From positions 1 to 64,000 of the forward strand of contig NZ_BCSJ01000014.1 of NCBI RefSeq assembly GCF_001570805.1: a DNA stretch of 64,000 bases, given 5' to 3'. The DNA is from Brevibacterium epidermidis NBRC 14811 (lineage in GTDB: Bacteria > Actinomycetota > Actinomycetes > Actinomycetales > Brevibacteriaceae). Made by a program: the position numbers and the translations under genes. Shown here piece by piece: positions 9,405-19,108 of this stretch; position 1 is the stretch's first letter, and each line of letters opens with the position of its first letter. Under the pieces are notes generated by a model, which ran no database searches, was not told the origin of the DNA, and saw nothing but the letters and a program-made list of their open reading frames with translations.

Positions 9405-10163
9405 CTATGGGTGTGTCGCGGTCTTTTCTTCCTGCAGCCAGATGATCCCGGCGAACCGTCCCGTCCGCTTCTGCCTGCGGTAGGAGAAGAGGTCCTCGGA
9501 TTCCTTCGTGCAGGTGCGCGAGAAATGATCGATGGTCACATCGGCCCGGCGCAGCTGTTCGGCCACGGCTCCGGCAACGTCGAGTGCCGGTGTGCCGGTC
9601 ACCGACACCGAGGCGGCCGTGGGCTCGATCGCCGCGACCTCGCTTCTCAGCTCGGCCGGGACCTCGTAGCAGCGGGGGCAGACAGAGGGTCCGATGACCG
9701 CGTGGATGTTCTTGGCACCGGCTTCGCGCATTGCCGCGACCGTATTGCCGACGACTCCCGCTGCCATCCCCGGGCGTCCCGCGTGGACGGCGGCGATGAC
9801 ACCGGCGTCGGCATCGGCGAGCATGACCGGCGTGCAGTCGGCGACCATGATCGCCAGTCCGAGCCCGGGCACGGTCGTCAGCTGGGCGTCGGCTTCGACC
9901 GGCGCCTGCCGCAGCTGCGCTTCGTCGCTGATGGTGTGCACGTCGGTTCCGTGCACTTGGGAGACGAACGAGAGCCGCTCTCCGCTCAGGCCGATGACCT
10001 GAGCGAGAGCGGCTCGGTTGGCTGCGACGAGTTCGTCATCGTCTCCGACGTGGCGGGCGAGGTTGAACGAGGAGAAGTCCCCGCTCGAGTAACCGCCGTG
10101 CCGATCGGTGAAGGCGACGTGGGCGGTGCGCCCGCCCGGGATGACGAACCTCGAGCGCAGCAT
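9405..10163 (-). CDS. pgeF: Peptidoglycan editing factor / laccase-domain protein PgeF (YfiH)
   Basis: This 252-residue protein is of the YfiH/PgeF family. Members hydrolyse purine nucleosides or muropeptide precursors that carry wrong amino acids. Zinc-binding signatures are present: QVHGTD, VADCTPVM and AAVHAGRPG. IGPSVCPRCYEV and TCTKESEDLFSYRR follow. I set the start at ATG 10163, one base after the ftsZ stop, giving the protein start MLRSRFVI. A longer upstream reading would run into ftsZ. The yggS gene that usually follows it is missing here. Confidence 0.93.
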   Translation of the reverse strand: MLRSRFVIPGGRTAHVAFTDRHGGYSSGDFSSFNLARHVGDDDELVAANRAALAQVIGLSGERLSFVSQVHGTDVHTISDEAQLRQAPVEADAQLTTVPGLGLAIMVADCTPVMLADADAGVIAAVHAGRPGMAAGVVGNTVAAMREAGAKNIHAVIGPSVCPRCYEVPAELRSEVAAIEPTAASVSVTGTPALDVAGAVAEQLRRADVTIDHFSRTCTKESEDLFSYRRQKRTGRFAGIIWLQEEKTATHP

Positions 10164-10164
10164 A

Positions 10165-11352
10165 TTACTTGAGGAAGTCCGGGATATCGAGGTCGGAGTC
10201 GAAGTTCGAGCAGCTGCGCTCACCCGGCAGCGAGGCGGGAATCTGGTGTTCCTCGCTGCGTCGCGGAGCGGCTGCCGGTTCTTCGGCTTCCGGGGTCTCG
10301 GTTTCGGGCTCGGCGACGACGGGCGACTCGGATTCGGTCTCCGCCGGAGCTGCTGCCGGGATCGGGGCAGGAATCTGGTCGGATCCGGCGGTCTCCGCGT
10401 TCGGCGAAGTGTTGTCGAATCCAGCGGCGATGACAGTCACGCGGCATTCGTCGCCGATGTTGTCGTCGATGACGGCACCGAAGATGATGTTCGCCTCGGG
10501 GTGCGCGGCCTCCTGGACCAGGCGTGCGGCCTCATTGACTTCGAAGAGTCCGAGGTCTCCACCACCGGTGATGCAGAAGAGCACTCCGTGCGCTCCGTCG
10601 ATGCTGGCTTCCAGCAGCGGGGAGGCGATGGCGGATTCGGCAGCCTGCACGGCACGGTCGTCACCGGTGGCGGCGCCGATGCCCATGAGCGCGGTTCCGG
10701 CATCCTGCATGACCGACTTCACGTCGGCGAAGTCGAGGTTGATCAGGCCCGGGACCGAGATGAGGTCGGTGATGCCCTGAACACCGGAGCGCAGGACCTC
10801 ATCGGCGGAGCGGAATGCTTCGACGACGGAGACGCTGCGGTCGGAGATCGAGAGCAGACGGTCGTTCGGGATGACGATGAGGGTGTCGACCTCTTCGCGC
10901 AGGGCCGCGATTCCGGCTTCCGCCTGCGCGGAACGACGACGTCCCTCGAAGGTGAATGGGCGGGTGACGACACCGATGGTCAGTGCGCCGAGCGAACGGG
11001 CCACACGGGCCACGACAGGGGCTGCGCCGGTTCCCGTGCCGCCGCCTTCGCCGGCGGTGACGAAGACCATGTCCGCACCTTCGAGGGCATCGCGGATGGC
11101 GTCTTCGGAGGATTCTGCGGCCTTCTTGCCGATCTCAGGGTCGGCACCGGCGCCGAGTCCGCGGGTCTGGTCGCGGCCGATCTCGAGCTTGACATCGGCG
11201 TCCGAGAGGACCAGCGCCTGGGCATCGGTGTTGATTGCGATGAACTCCACGCCGCGCAGGCCGACGTCGATCATCCTCTGCACAGCGTTGACACCGCCGC
11301 CGCCGGTTCCGGCAACCTTGATATCCGCTCCGGATTGTGGGAATTCAGCCAA
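10165..11352 (-). CDS. ftsZ: Cell division GTPase FtsZ
   Basis: FtsZ forms the cytokinetic ring. The sequence has the nucleotide loop [13 protein letters not shown], the signature [13 protein letters not shown], the T7-loop region, and an Ala/Pro/Glu-rich C-terminal linker ending in LDIPDFLK, the actinobacterial SepF/FtsW-binding tail. I place the start at TTG 11352 ([13 protein letters not shown], 395 residues), because GAGGA lies six bases before it. The next in-frame option, TTG 11370, overlaps that ribosome site. The 240-base gap upstream, with a candidate promoter and a hairpin in the leader, suggests separate control from the rest of the dcw cluster. Confidence 0.96.
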   Translation of the reverse strand: MAEFPQSGADIKVAGTGGGGVNAVQRMIDVGLRGVEFIAINTDAQALVLSDADVKLEIGRDQTRGLGAGADPEIGKKAAESSEDAIRDALEGADMVFVTAGEGGGTGTGAAPVVARVARSLGALTIGVVTRPFTFEGRRRSAQAEAGIAALREEVDTLIVIPNDRLLSISDRSVSVVEAFRSADEVLRSGVQGITDLISVPGLINLDFADVKSVMQDAGTALMGIGAATGDDRAVQAAESAIASPLLEASIDGAHGVLFCITGGGDLGLFEVNEAARLVQEAAHPEANIIFGAVIDDNIGDECRVTVIAAGFDNTSPNAETAGSDQIPAPIPAAAPAETESESPVVAEPETETPEAEEPAAAPRRSEEHQIPASLPGERSCSNFDSDLDIPDFLK

Positions 11353-11380
11353 GTCGGTTCCTCGTCTCAAGCGCTTCGGT

Positions 11381-11397
11381 CACGCAGGGTCTGCGTG
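11381..11397 (-). promoter_or_regulatory. Hairpin in the ftsZ leader
   Basis: CACGCAG-GGT-CTGCGTG is a perfect 7-bp inverted repeat ending 29 bases before the proposed TTG start of ftsZ. It would form a stem-loop in the transcript just upstream of the ribosome site, or it could be a protein operator in DNA. Confidence 0.4.
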
Positions 11398-11424
11398 TGC
11401 AATCGGTCTGTGTTCTCTGCCCTG

Positions 11425-11454
11425 AGGCTATTGGGCGGGACAACATCACTGCAA
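11425..11454 (-). promoter_or_regulatory. Candidate ftsZ promoter
   Basis: On the minus strand TTGCAG (11449-11454) is followed after 18 bases by TAGCCT (11425-11430). This is a fair sigma-70-type pair that would start transcription near 11418, upstream of the leader hairpin. The call rests on motif resemblance only. Confidence 0.35.
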
Positions 11455-11528
11455 CCATTCTCCCCGGAGTGTCGGGCTTCGGCCAAACTTCATTCCCGGT
11501 GTGTCGGGGCCAAACGGAGGCAATAGTG

Positions 11529-11563
11529 GCGCCTCCGAGGTCGGGGTCTGAACCGGAGGGCGC
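11529..11563 (-). terminator. Hairpin after ftsQ
   Basis: GCGCCTCCG (11529-11537) pairs with CGGAGGGCGC (11554-11563) with one bulged base, 30 bases beyond the ftsQ stop. It may end or attenuate read-through from ftsQ into ftsZ. There is no U-tract. Confidence 0.35.
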
Positions 11564-11592
11564 AACAACGTGCAAGCCCGGGAGTCGCAGGC

Positions 11593-12348
11593 TCAGTCCG
11601 TCACGGGCACCGAGGGCACGGAGACATCGATCTCCGTGCGGCCTTCGGCGGCGAGTTGGGCTGCGGTGCGCACCTTGAGACTGGAATCCGAGGAATCGCC
11701 GAAGACGACCTTGGCTTTCTGCTTTCCGGTGTCGAGGGTGCCCTTGAGGCTCATGGCGTCCTTGGCTTCGATCGTCACGAGCTGACGGCGCAGCTCCGGT
11801 CGCAGTTCGCCCATGAAGCGGATGACCGCGGATACGGTCTCTCTGTCCGGTTGGTGCCCGCCGCCGTTGAGCAAGGTGAGCTTCTTGGGTGCTTTGTCGA
11901 CCGTTCCGAGGTCGACGGCTTCGGAGTCATAGAGCCTGAAGCCGGATTCGCCTTCGATCGCGATGACTGGAGTGCGATCCGTGATTGTGATCTTCAGAGA
12001 CCTGGGCCCGGAGTAGTGCACGGAGGCCGCTTCTGCCTTCGGGAACTCCTTCAGCACGGAGTCCTCGACCGTGCCGGGGCGCACCTGTGGCAGCGGGGTG
12101 CCGCCCTGTTCGTCGAGCACGAAGCTGCTGACCTCGTCGGTGTCGACCAACTGACTGCCGCTGACCTGGACCTTCTGCAGAGACAGCAGGGGTGAGAACC
12201 AAGCGACGGCGACGAGGGCGATGAGGGCAATCACGATGCCGACGGCGATGAGGCGGCGACGCCAGGTCTGCCGGCGGCGCGCTCGGATGACTCCGGTGAG
12301 GTCCGCGGTGGAGTTGTCACCGGCCTGGGCCGGGGGAAGCGGCGCCAT
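11593..12348 (-). CDS. ftsQ: Cell division protein FtsQ
   Basis: FtsQ is a single-pass membrane protein that links FtsL/FtsB-type proteins to the septal synthase. The 251-residue sequence has a basic cytoplasmic tail, one membrane helix at about residues 34-55, a POTRA domain beginning LQKVQVSGSQLVDTDEV, and a beta domain. It starts five bases after the murC stop, whose last codons supply a GGAGGG ribosome site. Sequence conservation in the family is low, so the call rests on architecture and its place between murC and ftsZ. Confidence 0.93.
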   Translation of the reverse strand: MAPLPPAQAGDNSTADLTGVIRARRRQTWRRRLIAVGIVIALIALVAVAWFSPLLSLQKVQVSGSQLVDTDEVSSFVLDEQGGTPLPQVRPGTVEDSVLKEFPKAEAASVHYSGPRSLKITITDRTPVIAIEGESGFRLYDSEAVDLGTVDKAPKKLTLLNGGGHQPDRETVSAVIRFMGELRPELRRQLVTIEAKDAMSLKGTLDTGKQKAKVVFGDSSDSSLKVRTAAQLAAEGRTEIDVSVPSVPVTD

Positions 12349-12353
12349 GGGCC

Positions 12354-13769
12354 TCAGCCCTCCAGTGCGCTCAGCAGCTCGGGTCCGAGGATCGTCACGT
12401 CACCGGCTCCGACGGTGAGCACGAGGTCTCCGGGCTGCACACGGGCGGCGACGAAGGGGACCGCCTCGGCGAAGGACTCGAGGAAGGTCACGTTCTCGTG
12501 CGGGACCCGATCGGCGATGAGCGCACCGGTGACTCCGGGCACGGGATCTTCGCGTGCGGGGAAGACGTCGAGGACGACGACCTCGTCGGCAAGGCCGAGG
12601 GCCTGTCCGAACTCCTCACGGAATTCCATCGTCCGCGAGTACAGGTGCGGCTGGAAGATCGCCCAGACTCGTCCTCCGTCGGTGACGACTCCGCGGGCGG
12701 CGCTGAGCACGGCGCGCACCTCGGTGGGGTGGTGGGCGTAGTCGTCGATGACGCGGACTCCGGCCGCGATTCCGCGTTCCTCGAAGCGGCGGCGGGTCCC
12801 TCCGTAGCCGGCGAGTCCGGTGGCCGCGCGTTCGACATCGGCGCCGAGGCTGTGCGCCACGGCGATGGCGGCGGTGGCGTTGAGTGCGTTGTGCATTCCC
12901 GGCTGCCGCAGTTCGACCCGCAGCTCTTCGTCCCGGTCGGGCAGGTCGAGGACGAAGGTCGAGCCGATTCCGGAGTCGAGGTCGCGGAGCACGACGTCGG
13001 CGCCCTCGGAGGTGCCGTAGAGGACGACGTCGGCGCCCTGGCTGCGGGAGTGCAGGGCGACATCGTGGGATCCCGGGTCGTCGGCGCAGGCAATGATCGT
13101 TCCGCCCCGTGTCTGGATGCCGTCGCAGAATTCGATGAAGGCTTCGCGCACCTTCTCCGGGGTCCCGTAGTGGTCGAGGTGGTCGGCTTCGACGTTCGTG
13201 AGGATGCCGATGGCCGGTTCGTAGAGGAGGAACGATCCGTCGGATTCGTCGGCTTCGGCGACGAAGACGTCGCCGGTGCCCAGGTGGGCGTTCGTGCCCG
13301 TCGTCGACAGCACTCCCCCGATGACGAAGGACGGATCGACTCCGCAGGCCTGCAGCGCAACGGTGGTCATCGACGTGGTCGTGGTCTTCCCATGCGTGCC
13401 GGCCACGGCCACGGCCCGCCGGTCGACCATGAGCGAGGCGAGAGCTCCGGAGCGGTGCAGGATGCGCAGTCCCCGACGCTGGGCTTCGACGAGCTCGGGG
13501 TTGTCCTTGCGGATGGCCGAGGAGATGACGAGCGTATCGGCCTCGCCGAGGTTGTCCGCCGAATGCCCGATCATCACCGTGGCGCCCAGGGTCCGCAGCA
13601 CGTCGACGACGTTGGATTCCTTCGCATCCGATCCGGAGACTTCGACTCCATTCATGACCATGATCCGAGCGATTCCGGACATTCCCGAACCGCCGATCCC
13701 GATGAAGTGGACGGCTCCGAGTTCGCCGACGGGAACGATGTTCGCGGGGCTCGTGTTCGCAGAGGTCAT
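12354..13769 (-). CDS. murC: UDP-N-acetylmuramate--L-alanine ligase
   Basis: MurC adds L-alanine to UDP-MurNAc, the first amino acid of the peptidoglycan stem. The 471-residue protein shows the N-terminal Rossmann motif HFIGIGGSGMSG (residues 21-32), the ATP loop GTHGKTT (124-130), and the Mur ligase central and C-terminal domains, including FQPHLYSRT. Length is standard. It begins two bases after the murG stop. Confidence 0.98.
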   Translation of the reverse strand: MTSANTSPANIVPVGELGAVHFIGIGGSGMSGIARIMVMNGVEVSGSDAKESNVVDVLRTLGATVMIGHSADNLGEADTLVISSAIRKDNPELVEAQRRGLRILHRSGALASLMVDRRAVAVAGTHGKTTTTSMTTVALQACGVDPSFVIGGVLSTTGTNAHLGTGDVFVAEADESDGSFLLYEPAIGILTNVEADHLDHYGTPEKVREAFIEFCDGIQTRGGTIIACADDPGSHDVALHSRSQGADVVLYGTSEGADVVLRDLDSGIGSTFVLDLPDRDEELRVELRQPGMHNALNATAAIAVAHSLGADVERAATGLAGYGGTRRRFEERGIAAGVRVIDDYAHHPTEVRAVLSAARGVVTDGGRVWAIFQPHLYSRTMEFREEFGQALGLADEVVVLDVFPAREDPVPGVTGALIADRVPHENVTFLESFAEAVPFVAARVQPGDLVLTVGAGDVTILGPELLSALEG

Positions 13770-13771
13770 GT

Positions 13772-14872
13772 TCAGCCTTCCAGCGCGCGGTTGACGATGG
13801 CGGCCATGCGGGCCGCGGCATCGGTGGGGTAGTTCAGCTGCAGTGCCGCTTCGCTCATCTGCGCGAGTCGGGACTCGTCGGCGAGCAGCGGCAGGATGGT
13901 GTCGACGACCGTCGACGGTGAGAATTCGGCGTTGTCGACCATGAGGGAGGCCCCGGCCGAGACGCTGCCGGAGGCGTTGAGGCGCTGTTCGCCGTTGCCG
14001 ATGGCCAGGGGCACGTAGAGGGCCGGGACTCCGGCGACCGTGGCTTCGGAGACAGTGGCGGCTCCGGAGCGGGCGACGAGCAGATCCGCGACCGCATAGG
14101 CCCGGTGCATTCCGTCGACATAGTCCACGACGTGGTAGTCGGGCAGTTCGGCCGCGACCTCGCGCAGCGCGTCGCCCTTTCCGGCTCCCGTGATGTGGAG
14201 GACCTGGATGCCTGCTTCCTGGCAGGCGGTCGCTGTGGCGAGGAAGGCTTCGTTGATCTTCTGCGCGCCGGAGGATCCGCCGGTCACGACGAGTACCGGG
14301 CGGTCATCGCGCAGCCCCAGATCGGCGCGGAATCCCGCACGCTGTCCTTCATCGCTGCGGTCGAGGTCTGTGATCTCCGTGGGCATGGGCATGCCGACGA
14401 GGGTCGAATTGCGCAGCTCGGTGTCCGGGAAGGTGATGCCGACGCGTCCGGATGTGGTCAGTCGGGCGCCGAGGCGGTTGGCCATTCCCGGCTTCGCGTT
14501 GGCTTCGTGGACGATGAGCGGGATCTTCGCCTGTTTGGCGGCGAGGAACGCCGGTGGGCACACGTATCCGCCGACGCCGACGACGGCATCGATGCTGCGG
14601 GAGGAGATGATCTGCTTGACGGCAGAGATGTTGCCGCGGAAGCGTCCCGGGAATTTCAGCAGGGCAGGGCTGATCGACCGGGGCATGGGCACCTTGTCGA
14701 TGGTGAGCAGTTCGAACCCGGCGCGAGGAACGATATCGGCTTCGAGCCCGTCGGGGGTGCCCAGCGCCAAGACATCCCACTCGGGGTGCTGTCGACGCAG
14801 CTCACGGCCGATCGCCAGCATCGGCGAGATATGGCCGGTGGTGCCTCCACCGGCGAGGAGGATACTCGTCAT
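13772..14872 (-). CDS. murG: UDP-N-acetylglucosamine--lipid I GlcNAc transferase MurG
   Basis: MurG converts lipid I to lipid II at the inner face of the membrane. The 366-residue protein has the N-terminal loop LLAGGGTTGHISPMLAIG, the GGSSGAQKINEAF loop of the C-terminal domain, and a donor-binding region around ARSGAATVSEATVAGVPA. The start is ATG 14872, one base after the ftsW stop. Reading further upstream would overlap ftsW. The C-terminal sugar-binding part (PLAIGNGEQRLNA) differs somewhat from the common form, but the fold-defining glycine loops are kept. Confidence 0.97.
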   Translation of the reverse strand: MTSILLAGGGTTGHISPMLAIGRELRRQHPEWDVLALGTPDGLEADIVPRAGFELLTIDKVPMPRSISPALLKFPGRFRGNISAVKQIISSRSIDAVVGVGGYVCPPAFLAAKQAKIPLIVHEANAKPGMANRLGARLTTSGRVGITFPDTELRNSTLVGMPMPTEITDLDRSDEGQRAGFRADLGLRDDRPVLVVTGGSSGAQKINEAFLATATACQEAGIQVLHITGAGKGDALREVAAELPDYHVVDYVDGMHRAYAVADLLVARSGAATVSEATVAGVPALYVPLAIGNGEQRLNASGSVSAGASLMVDNAEFSPSTVVDTILPLLADESRLAQMSEAALQLNYPTDAAARMAAIVNRALEG

Positions 14873-14873
14873 C

Positions 14874-16502
14874 TCATTTCCTTTTCTTGCGGGCAAGCAC
14901 GGCGAGGGAGGATCGCAGGCGATCCTTGTTGGCGGCAATGGCCGCCTCGGCGCCCGGCTCTGTGCGGGCGAACGACAGCACCACTCCGACTGCGAGGAGT
15001 GAGGCGATGATCGAGGAGCCGCCGTAGGACACGAACGGCAGCGGCAGGCCGATGACCGGCAGCAGTCCGGTGACGACGCCGATGTTGATTCCGGCCTGGC
15101 CGATGATGAGGGCGAAGAAGCCGGCGGTGGCGACCTGGACCATGAGGCTGTTCGAGCGCATCACCACGCGCACCATGCCGTATCCGAGGACGGCGAAGAT
15201 GAGGATGACGACGAGGGTGCCGACGAGCCCCAGTTCCTCACCGATGATGGCGAAGATGAAGTCGTTGTGGGCTTCGGGCAGCCAGGACCATTTCTCACGG
15301 CTGGCGCCGAGTCCGACTCCCAGCCATCCGCCCGATGCCAGGGAGAACAGTCCGTGGTTGGACTGCCAGGCTTGGCCCATGGTGTCCGCTGCGCTCTGAT
15401 CGGCGTGCCCGGTGAGCATCGCCTGGATGCGGTCGAGGCGGTTCTGGGAGCTGAGGACGAAGAAGGTGACGGCTGCGACCAGCACGCTGCCCAGCATCAT
15501 GAAGTACTTCATCGGGAATCCGCCGACGAAGAGACAGACGGACGCCATGGCCATGATGACGAGTCCGGTGCCGAGGTCGTTGCCGGCGACGACGAGTCCG
15601 GCGGCAGCGAGGACACCGGGGACGATCGGGATCATGGCGTGGCCGAAGGTGTTCATCTTCCCGGCCTTCTTGGCGAGTATGAAGCCGAGCCACAGGGCGA
15701 GGGCGACCTTGAGGAACTCCGAGGGCTGGATCTGGAATCCGCCGAAGCCGATCCAGTTCGCATTGCCCTTCGTCTCTTTGCCGAGTCCTGGCGCGAAGAC
15801 CAGAGCCTGCATGAAGAGTCCGCCGAGGATCGCGAACCACGCGGTCCGCTTCCAGAACTGCAGAGACATCCTGCTCGCCGCAAACATGATGACGAGGCCG
15901 ACCCCGGCGAACATGGCCTGCTTGTTGAAGTAGGCGAACGAGGAGCCTGCTCCCCCGTCGTAGGAGGTGATCGATGAGGCGGAGAGCACCATGACCAGGC
16001 CCAGTCCCGTGAGCAGCACGACGCAGACGAGGATGAGGAAGTAGGTCGTCAGCGGATGAGCGGAGAGGCTGGCGATGTCACCGCGCAGATGATTCCAGGC
16101 GTTCCTGATCACCGAGGCGGGCTTCTGAGTGCTCTTGCTGGAGGCGCTCTTGCCGGGGGCGCTCTTCGCGGAGGCTCTCGCTGACTTCGTCACCGGCTTC
16201 TTCGCGCCTGCGGCCTTGGCCGCGGTGCCGCGCGAGACAGGTTTCGACGTGCCGGTGGCTGTCGGTCGTCTGACTGCGGTCTTCTTCGCCGAGGCGGATT
16301 TCGTGGCAGACGCTTTCGAGGCAGACACGGTGGTGCCGGGCTTCGCGGCAGGTGCCTTCGTGGCGGTCTTCACGCCCGATGGCTTCGTCGCAGCCGTCGC
16401 TCCGGCGTTCTGCGGCCGCGTCGGAGCGGAGGCGGAAACACTCGTCTTCGCTTGCTTGCGGCGGCGACGTTCATCCGCCTTCGCGGTGGTCTGCCGTCCC
16501 AT
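14874..16502 (-). CDS. ftsW: Septal peptidoglycan glycosyltransferase FtsW with basic N-terminal tail
   Basis: FtsW is the SEDS polymerase that links lipid II into glycan strands together with FtsI. The membrane part starts near residue 152 and shows the SEDS pattern, including EAHNDFIFAIIGEELG and the closing PLPFVSYGGSS. The 542-residue length comes from an unusual cytoplasmic extension. Residues 1-130 are almost entirely Ala, Lys, Ser, Thr and Pro, with repeated KSA, AKK and KPV patterns like a histone H1 tail. The start lies one base after murD. No ribosome site supports a shorter form inside the tail. Confidence 0.96.
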   Translation of the reverse strand: MGRQTTAKADERRRRKQAKTSVSASAPTRPQNAGATAATKPSGVKTATKAPAAKPGTTVSASKASATKSASAKKTAVRRPTATGTSKPVSRGTAAKAAGAKKPVTKSARASAKSAPGKSASSKSTQKPASVIRNAWNHLRGDIASLSAHPLTTYFLILVCVVLLTGLGLVMVLSASSITSYDGGAGSSFAYFNKQAMFAGVGLVIMFAASRMSLQFWKRTAWFAILGGLFMQALVFAPGLGKETKGNANWIGFGGFQIQPSEFLKVALALWLGFILAKKAGKMNTFGHAMIPIVPGVLAAAGLVVAGNDLGTGLVIMAMASVCLFVGGFPMKYFMMLGSVLVAAVTFFVLSSQNRLDRIQAMLTGHADQSAADTMGQAWQSNHGLFSLASGGWLGVGLGASREKWSWLPEAHNDFIFAIIGEELGLVGTLVVILIFAVLGYGMVRVVMRSNSLMVQVATAGFFALIIGQAGINIGVVTGLLPVIGLPLPFVSYGGSSIIASLLAVGVVLSFARTEPGAEAAIAANKDRLRSSLAVLARKKRK

Positions 16503-16503
16503 C

Positions 16504-18027
16504 TCAGCGCTCCAGGAGCGTGTTGACGGCCTCGGTGAACAGTTCGCCGCGAGTGTTGTAGTTGAGGAACTGGTCCATGCTCGCGGCAGCGGGTGCCAGG
16601 AGAACCGTGTCTCCGGATTCGGCCAGCTGTGCGGCGGCGTCGACGGCGGCAGCGGCGACGGCCTCTCCGCGGCGCTTCGGGACTCCGGAGTCCACGGCCA
16701 GGGCCGGTTCGATCCTCACGACCTCGAGGTCGGGGATGGTCGCGGCGATGGCCTCGCGGAAGGCCGAGTCGTCTTCGCCGATGAGCACGAGTGCTTTCAG
16801 TCGGTCGCGGTGGTCGGCGAACAGCGAAGTGAAGTCGGCGCCCTTGGGCAGTCCCCCGGCGATCCAGATGATCGAGTCGAAGGCGGCCAGGGAGGCATTC
16901 GCGGCGTGCGTGTTCGTCGCCTTCGAATCGTCGACCCAGCGGATGCCGTCCGCTTCGGCGACGGTGACCATGCGGTGTGCGCCGAGCGAGTGGCTGCGCA
17001 GTCCTGCGGAGATCGCCTGACCGGGCACGTCGATTGCGCGCGCCAGGCAGGCGGCGGCCAGTGCATTGGCGATCTGGTGCGGGGCGGGTCGCGAACCTGC
17101 GACTCCGGTGGCGGCTGCCACATCGTCGAGGGAGGCGAGTTCTGCGGCCGATGAGTAGCGCTGCGGGATGAAGGCCCGGTCGACCAGCAGGTCCTCGACG
17201 ACGCCGAGTTCGCCGGGGTGAGGTACGCCGCCGGTGAAGCCGATGGCCTTGGCCCCTTCGATGACGTCGGCGTCCTCGACCATGTGCAGAGTCACTTCGT
17301 CGGCGCTGTTGTACACGCAGGCGAGCTTCGCATTGTGGAAGATCTTCGCCTTGTCCGCAACATAGGCTTCGGCGCTGCCGTGCCAGTCGAGGTGGTCGGG
17401 TGCGATGTTGAGGACTGCCGCGGCGTCGGCGCTCATCGACTCCTGCCAATGCAGCTGGAAGCTCGAGAGTTCGATCGCGAGGACTTCGAGTCCGGGTTCG
17501 AGCACCGCTTCGAGCAACGGAGTGCCGATGTTTCCGCAGGCCTTCGCCTTGAGTCCGGCGGCCAGCAGCATCGACTCGAGCATCGTGGTGGTCGTCGTCT
17601 TGCCGTTGGTGCCCGTGATGGCCAGCCATTTCGCGTCGTTGGTGCCGCGGATCCGCCACGCGAGTTCGACTTCGCCGATGACGGGGATACCGGCTTCCGC
17701 GGCCGCTGCGAGCACGGGCTGGTCGGGACGCCATCCGGGTGAGGTGACGACGAGGTCGAGTTCGCCTTCGGGCAGAGCCTCGACGTGTTCGGGTCCGCGT
17801 CGGATGTCGACGTCGAAGACCTCGAGGATCTGCGCCTTCTCGCTGACATCGGCGGTGGCGTCACCGTCGATGACGATGACGTCGGCTCCGCGTTCGCCGA
17901 GGTGGACGGCGGCGGGGAATCCGGTCACGCCGAGTCCGGTGACGAGGATGCGCAGTCCGGCCAGGGAGGAGCTCGGTCCGCTCAGCGCGGTCGGGATCTC
18001 CTTGGTAGCGGTGGGTTCATCAGCCAA
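16504..18027 (-). CDS. murD: UDP-N-acetylmuramoylalanine--D-glutamate ligase
   Basis: MurD adds D-glutamate to UDP-MurNAc-L-Ala. The 507-residue protein has an N-terminal Rossmann-like domain ([14 protein letters not shown]), the ATP loop GTNGKTT (residues 139-145) and the C-terminal domain, including the conserved [10 protein letters not shown] and DSKATN. It overlaps the end of mraY by eight bases, so translation is probably coupled. Length is slightly above the usual 450 because of a Thr/Ser/Pro-rich start and loops in the central domain. Confidence 0.97.
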   Translation of the reverse strand: MADEPTATKEIPTALSGPSSSLAGLRILVTGLGVTGFPAAVHLGERGADVIVIDGDATADVSEKAQILEVFDVDIRRGPEHVEALPEGELDLVVTSPGWRPDQPVLAAAAEAGIPVIGEVELAWRIRGTNDAKWLAITGTNGKTTTTTMLESMLLAAGLKAKACGNIGTPLLEAVLEPGLEVLAIELSSFQLHWQESMSADAAAVLNIAPDHLDWHGSAEAYVADKAKIFHNAKLACVYNSADEVTLHMVEDADVIEGAKAIGFTGGVPHPGELGVVEDLLVDRAFIPQRYSSAAELASLDDVAAATGVAGSRPAPHQIANALAAACLARAIDVPGQAISAGLRSHSLGAHRMVTVAEADGIRWVDDSKATNTHAANASLAAFDSIIWIAGGLPKGADFTSLFADHRDRLKALVLIGEDDSAFREAIAATIPDLEVVRIEPALAVDSGVPKRRGEAVAAAAVDAAAQLAESGDTVLLAPAAASMDQFLNYNTRGELFTEAVNTLLER

Positions 18028-19108
18028 TGCGCGCCACCCAATCGGCGTAGAACAGGCAGATTCCGGCGATGACGAAGAGGGCCGCGATGATCCAGAATCT
18101 CACCACGATCGTCACTTCCGCCCAGCCCTTGAGCTCGAAGTGGTGTTGGAGCGGTGCCATGCGGAACACGCGTTTGCCGGTGGTCTTGAAGGACGCGACC
18201 TGAATGATCACCGACAGGGTGATGATGACGAAGAGTCCGCCGAGGACGATGAGCAGCAGTTCGGTGCGCGACATGATCGCCAGTCCGGCGAAGGCGCCGC
18301 CGATGGCCAGCGAACCGGTGTCGCCCATGAAGATCTTCGCGGGCGAGGTGTTGAACCACAGGAAGCCGAAGCAGGCTGCGGCCATGGCCCCGGCGACCAT
18401 TGCGAGGTCGCGGGGGTCGCGCATGTAGTAGCAGGCGTTCGTGGCCTCGGACATGAGGTTGCAGTTCTGGGTCGACTGCCAGGTGCCGATGACGACATAG
18501 GCGGCGAAGACGACCACCGAGGCGCCCGCGGCCAGACCGTCGAGACCGTCGGTGAGGTTCACCGCGTTCGAAACGGCGGTGACGATGAGGTTCGCCCAGA
18601 TGACGAACAGGATGAGGCCGAGGATCGCCGATCCGAACGCGAGGTCGAGGTTCGTGTCGCGGATGAACGAGATCTTCGTCGACGCAGGGGTCTCGCCGAA
18701 GGAGTTCGGGAACTGCAGGGCGAGGACGGCGAACGAGATTCCGACGAAGGCCTGGCCGATGAGCTTCGGCACCGGACGCAGACCCAGCGACCGCTGCTTC
18801 TTGATCTTGATGAAGTCGTCGAGGAACCCGACGACTGCCAGACCCGCAGCCAGCCACAGGACGAGCAGACCCGATGCGGTGGGCACAGAACCGGTGAACA
18901 GGTGTCCGAGCAGGTAGGCGAGCACGGCGGCGCCGATGATGACGACACCGCCCATGGTCGGGGTACCGCGCTTCGTCGCGTGCGAGGTCGGACCGTCGTC
19001 ACGGACGAACTGGCCGTACCCCTTCTTGACGAGCACCCGGATGAACAGCGGGGTGCCGACGAGGGCGAAGATGAGAGCCAGGCAGGCTGCGAGCAGTACG
19101 GCAATCAT
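18020..19108 (-). CDS. mraY: Phospho-N-acetylmuramoyl-pentapeptide transferase
   Basis: MraY makes lipid I by moving phospho-MurNAc-pentapeptide to undecaprenyl phosphate. The 362-residue membrane protein has about ten hydrophobic segments. Signature loops are present: the aspartate pair in [20 protein letters not shown], and [12 protein letters not shown]. The ATG overlaps the murF TGA by four bases. Confidence 0.98.
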   Translation of the reverse strand: MIAVLLAACLALIFALVGTPLFIRVLVKKGYGQFVRDDGPTSHATKRGTPTMGGVVIIGAAVLAYLLGHLFTGSVPTASGLLVLWLAAGLAVVGFLDDFIKIKKQRSLGLRPVPKLIGQAFVGISFAVLALQFPNSFGETPASTKISFIRDTNLDLAFGSAILGLILFVIWANLIVTAVSNAVNLTDGLDGLAAGASVVVFAAYVVIGTWQSTQNCNLMSEATNACYYMRDPRDLAMVAGAMAAACFGFLWFNTSPAKIFMGDTGSLAIGGAFAGLAIMSRTELLLIVLGGLFVIITLSVIIQVASFKTTGKRVFRMAPLQHHFELKGWAEVTIVVRFWIIAALFVIAGICLFYADWVARIG

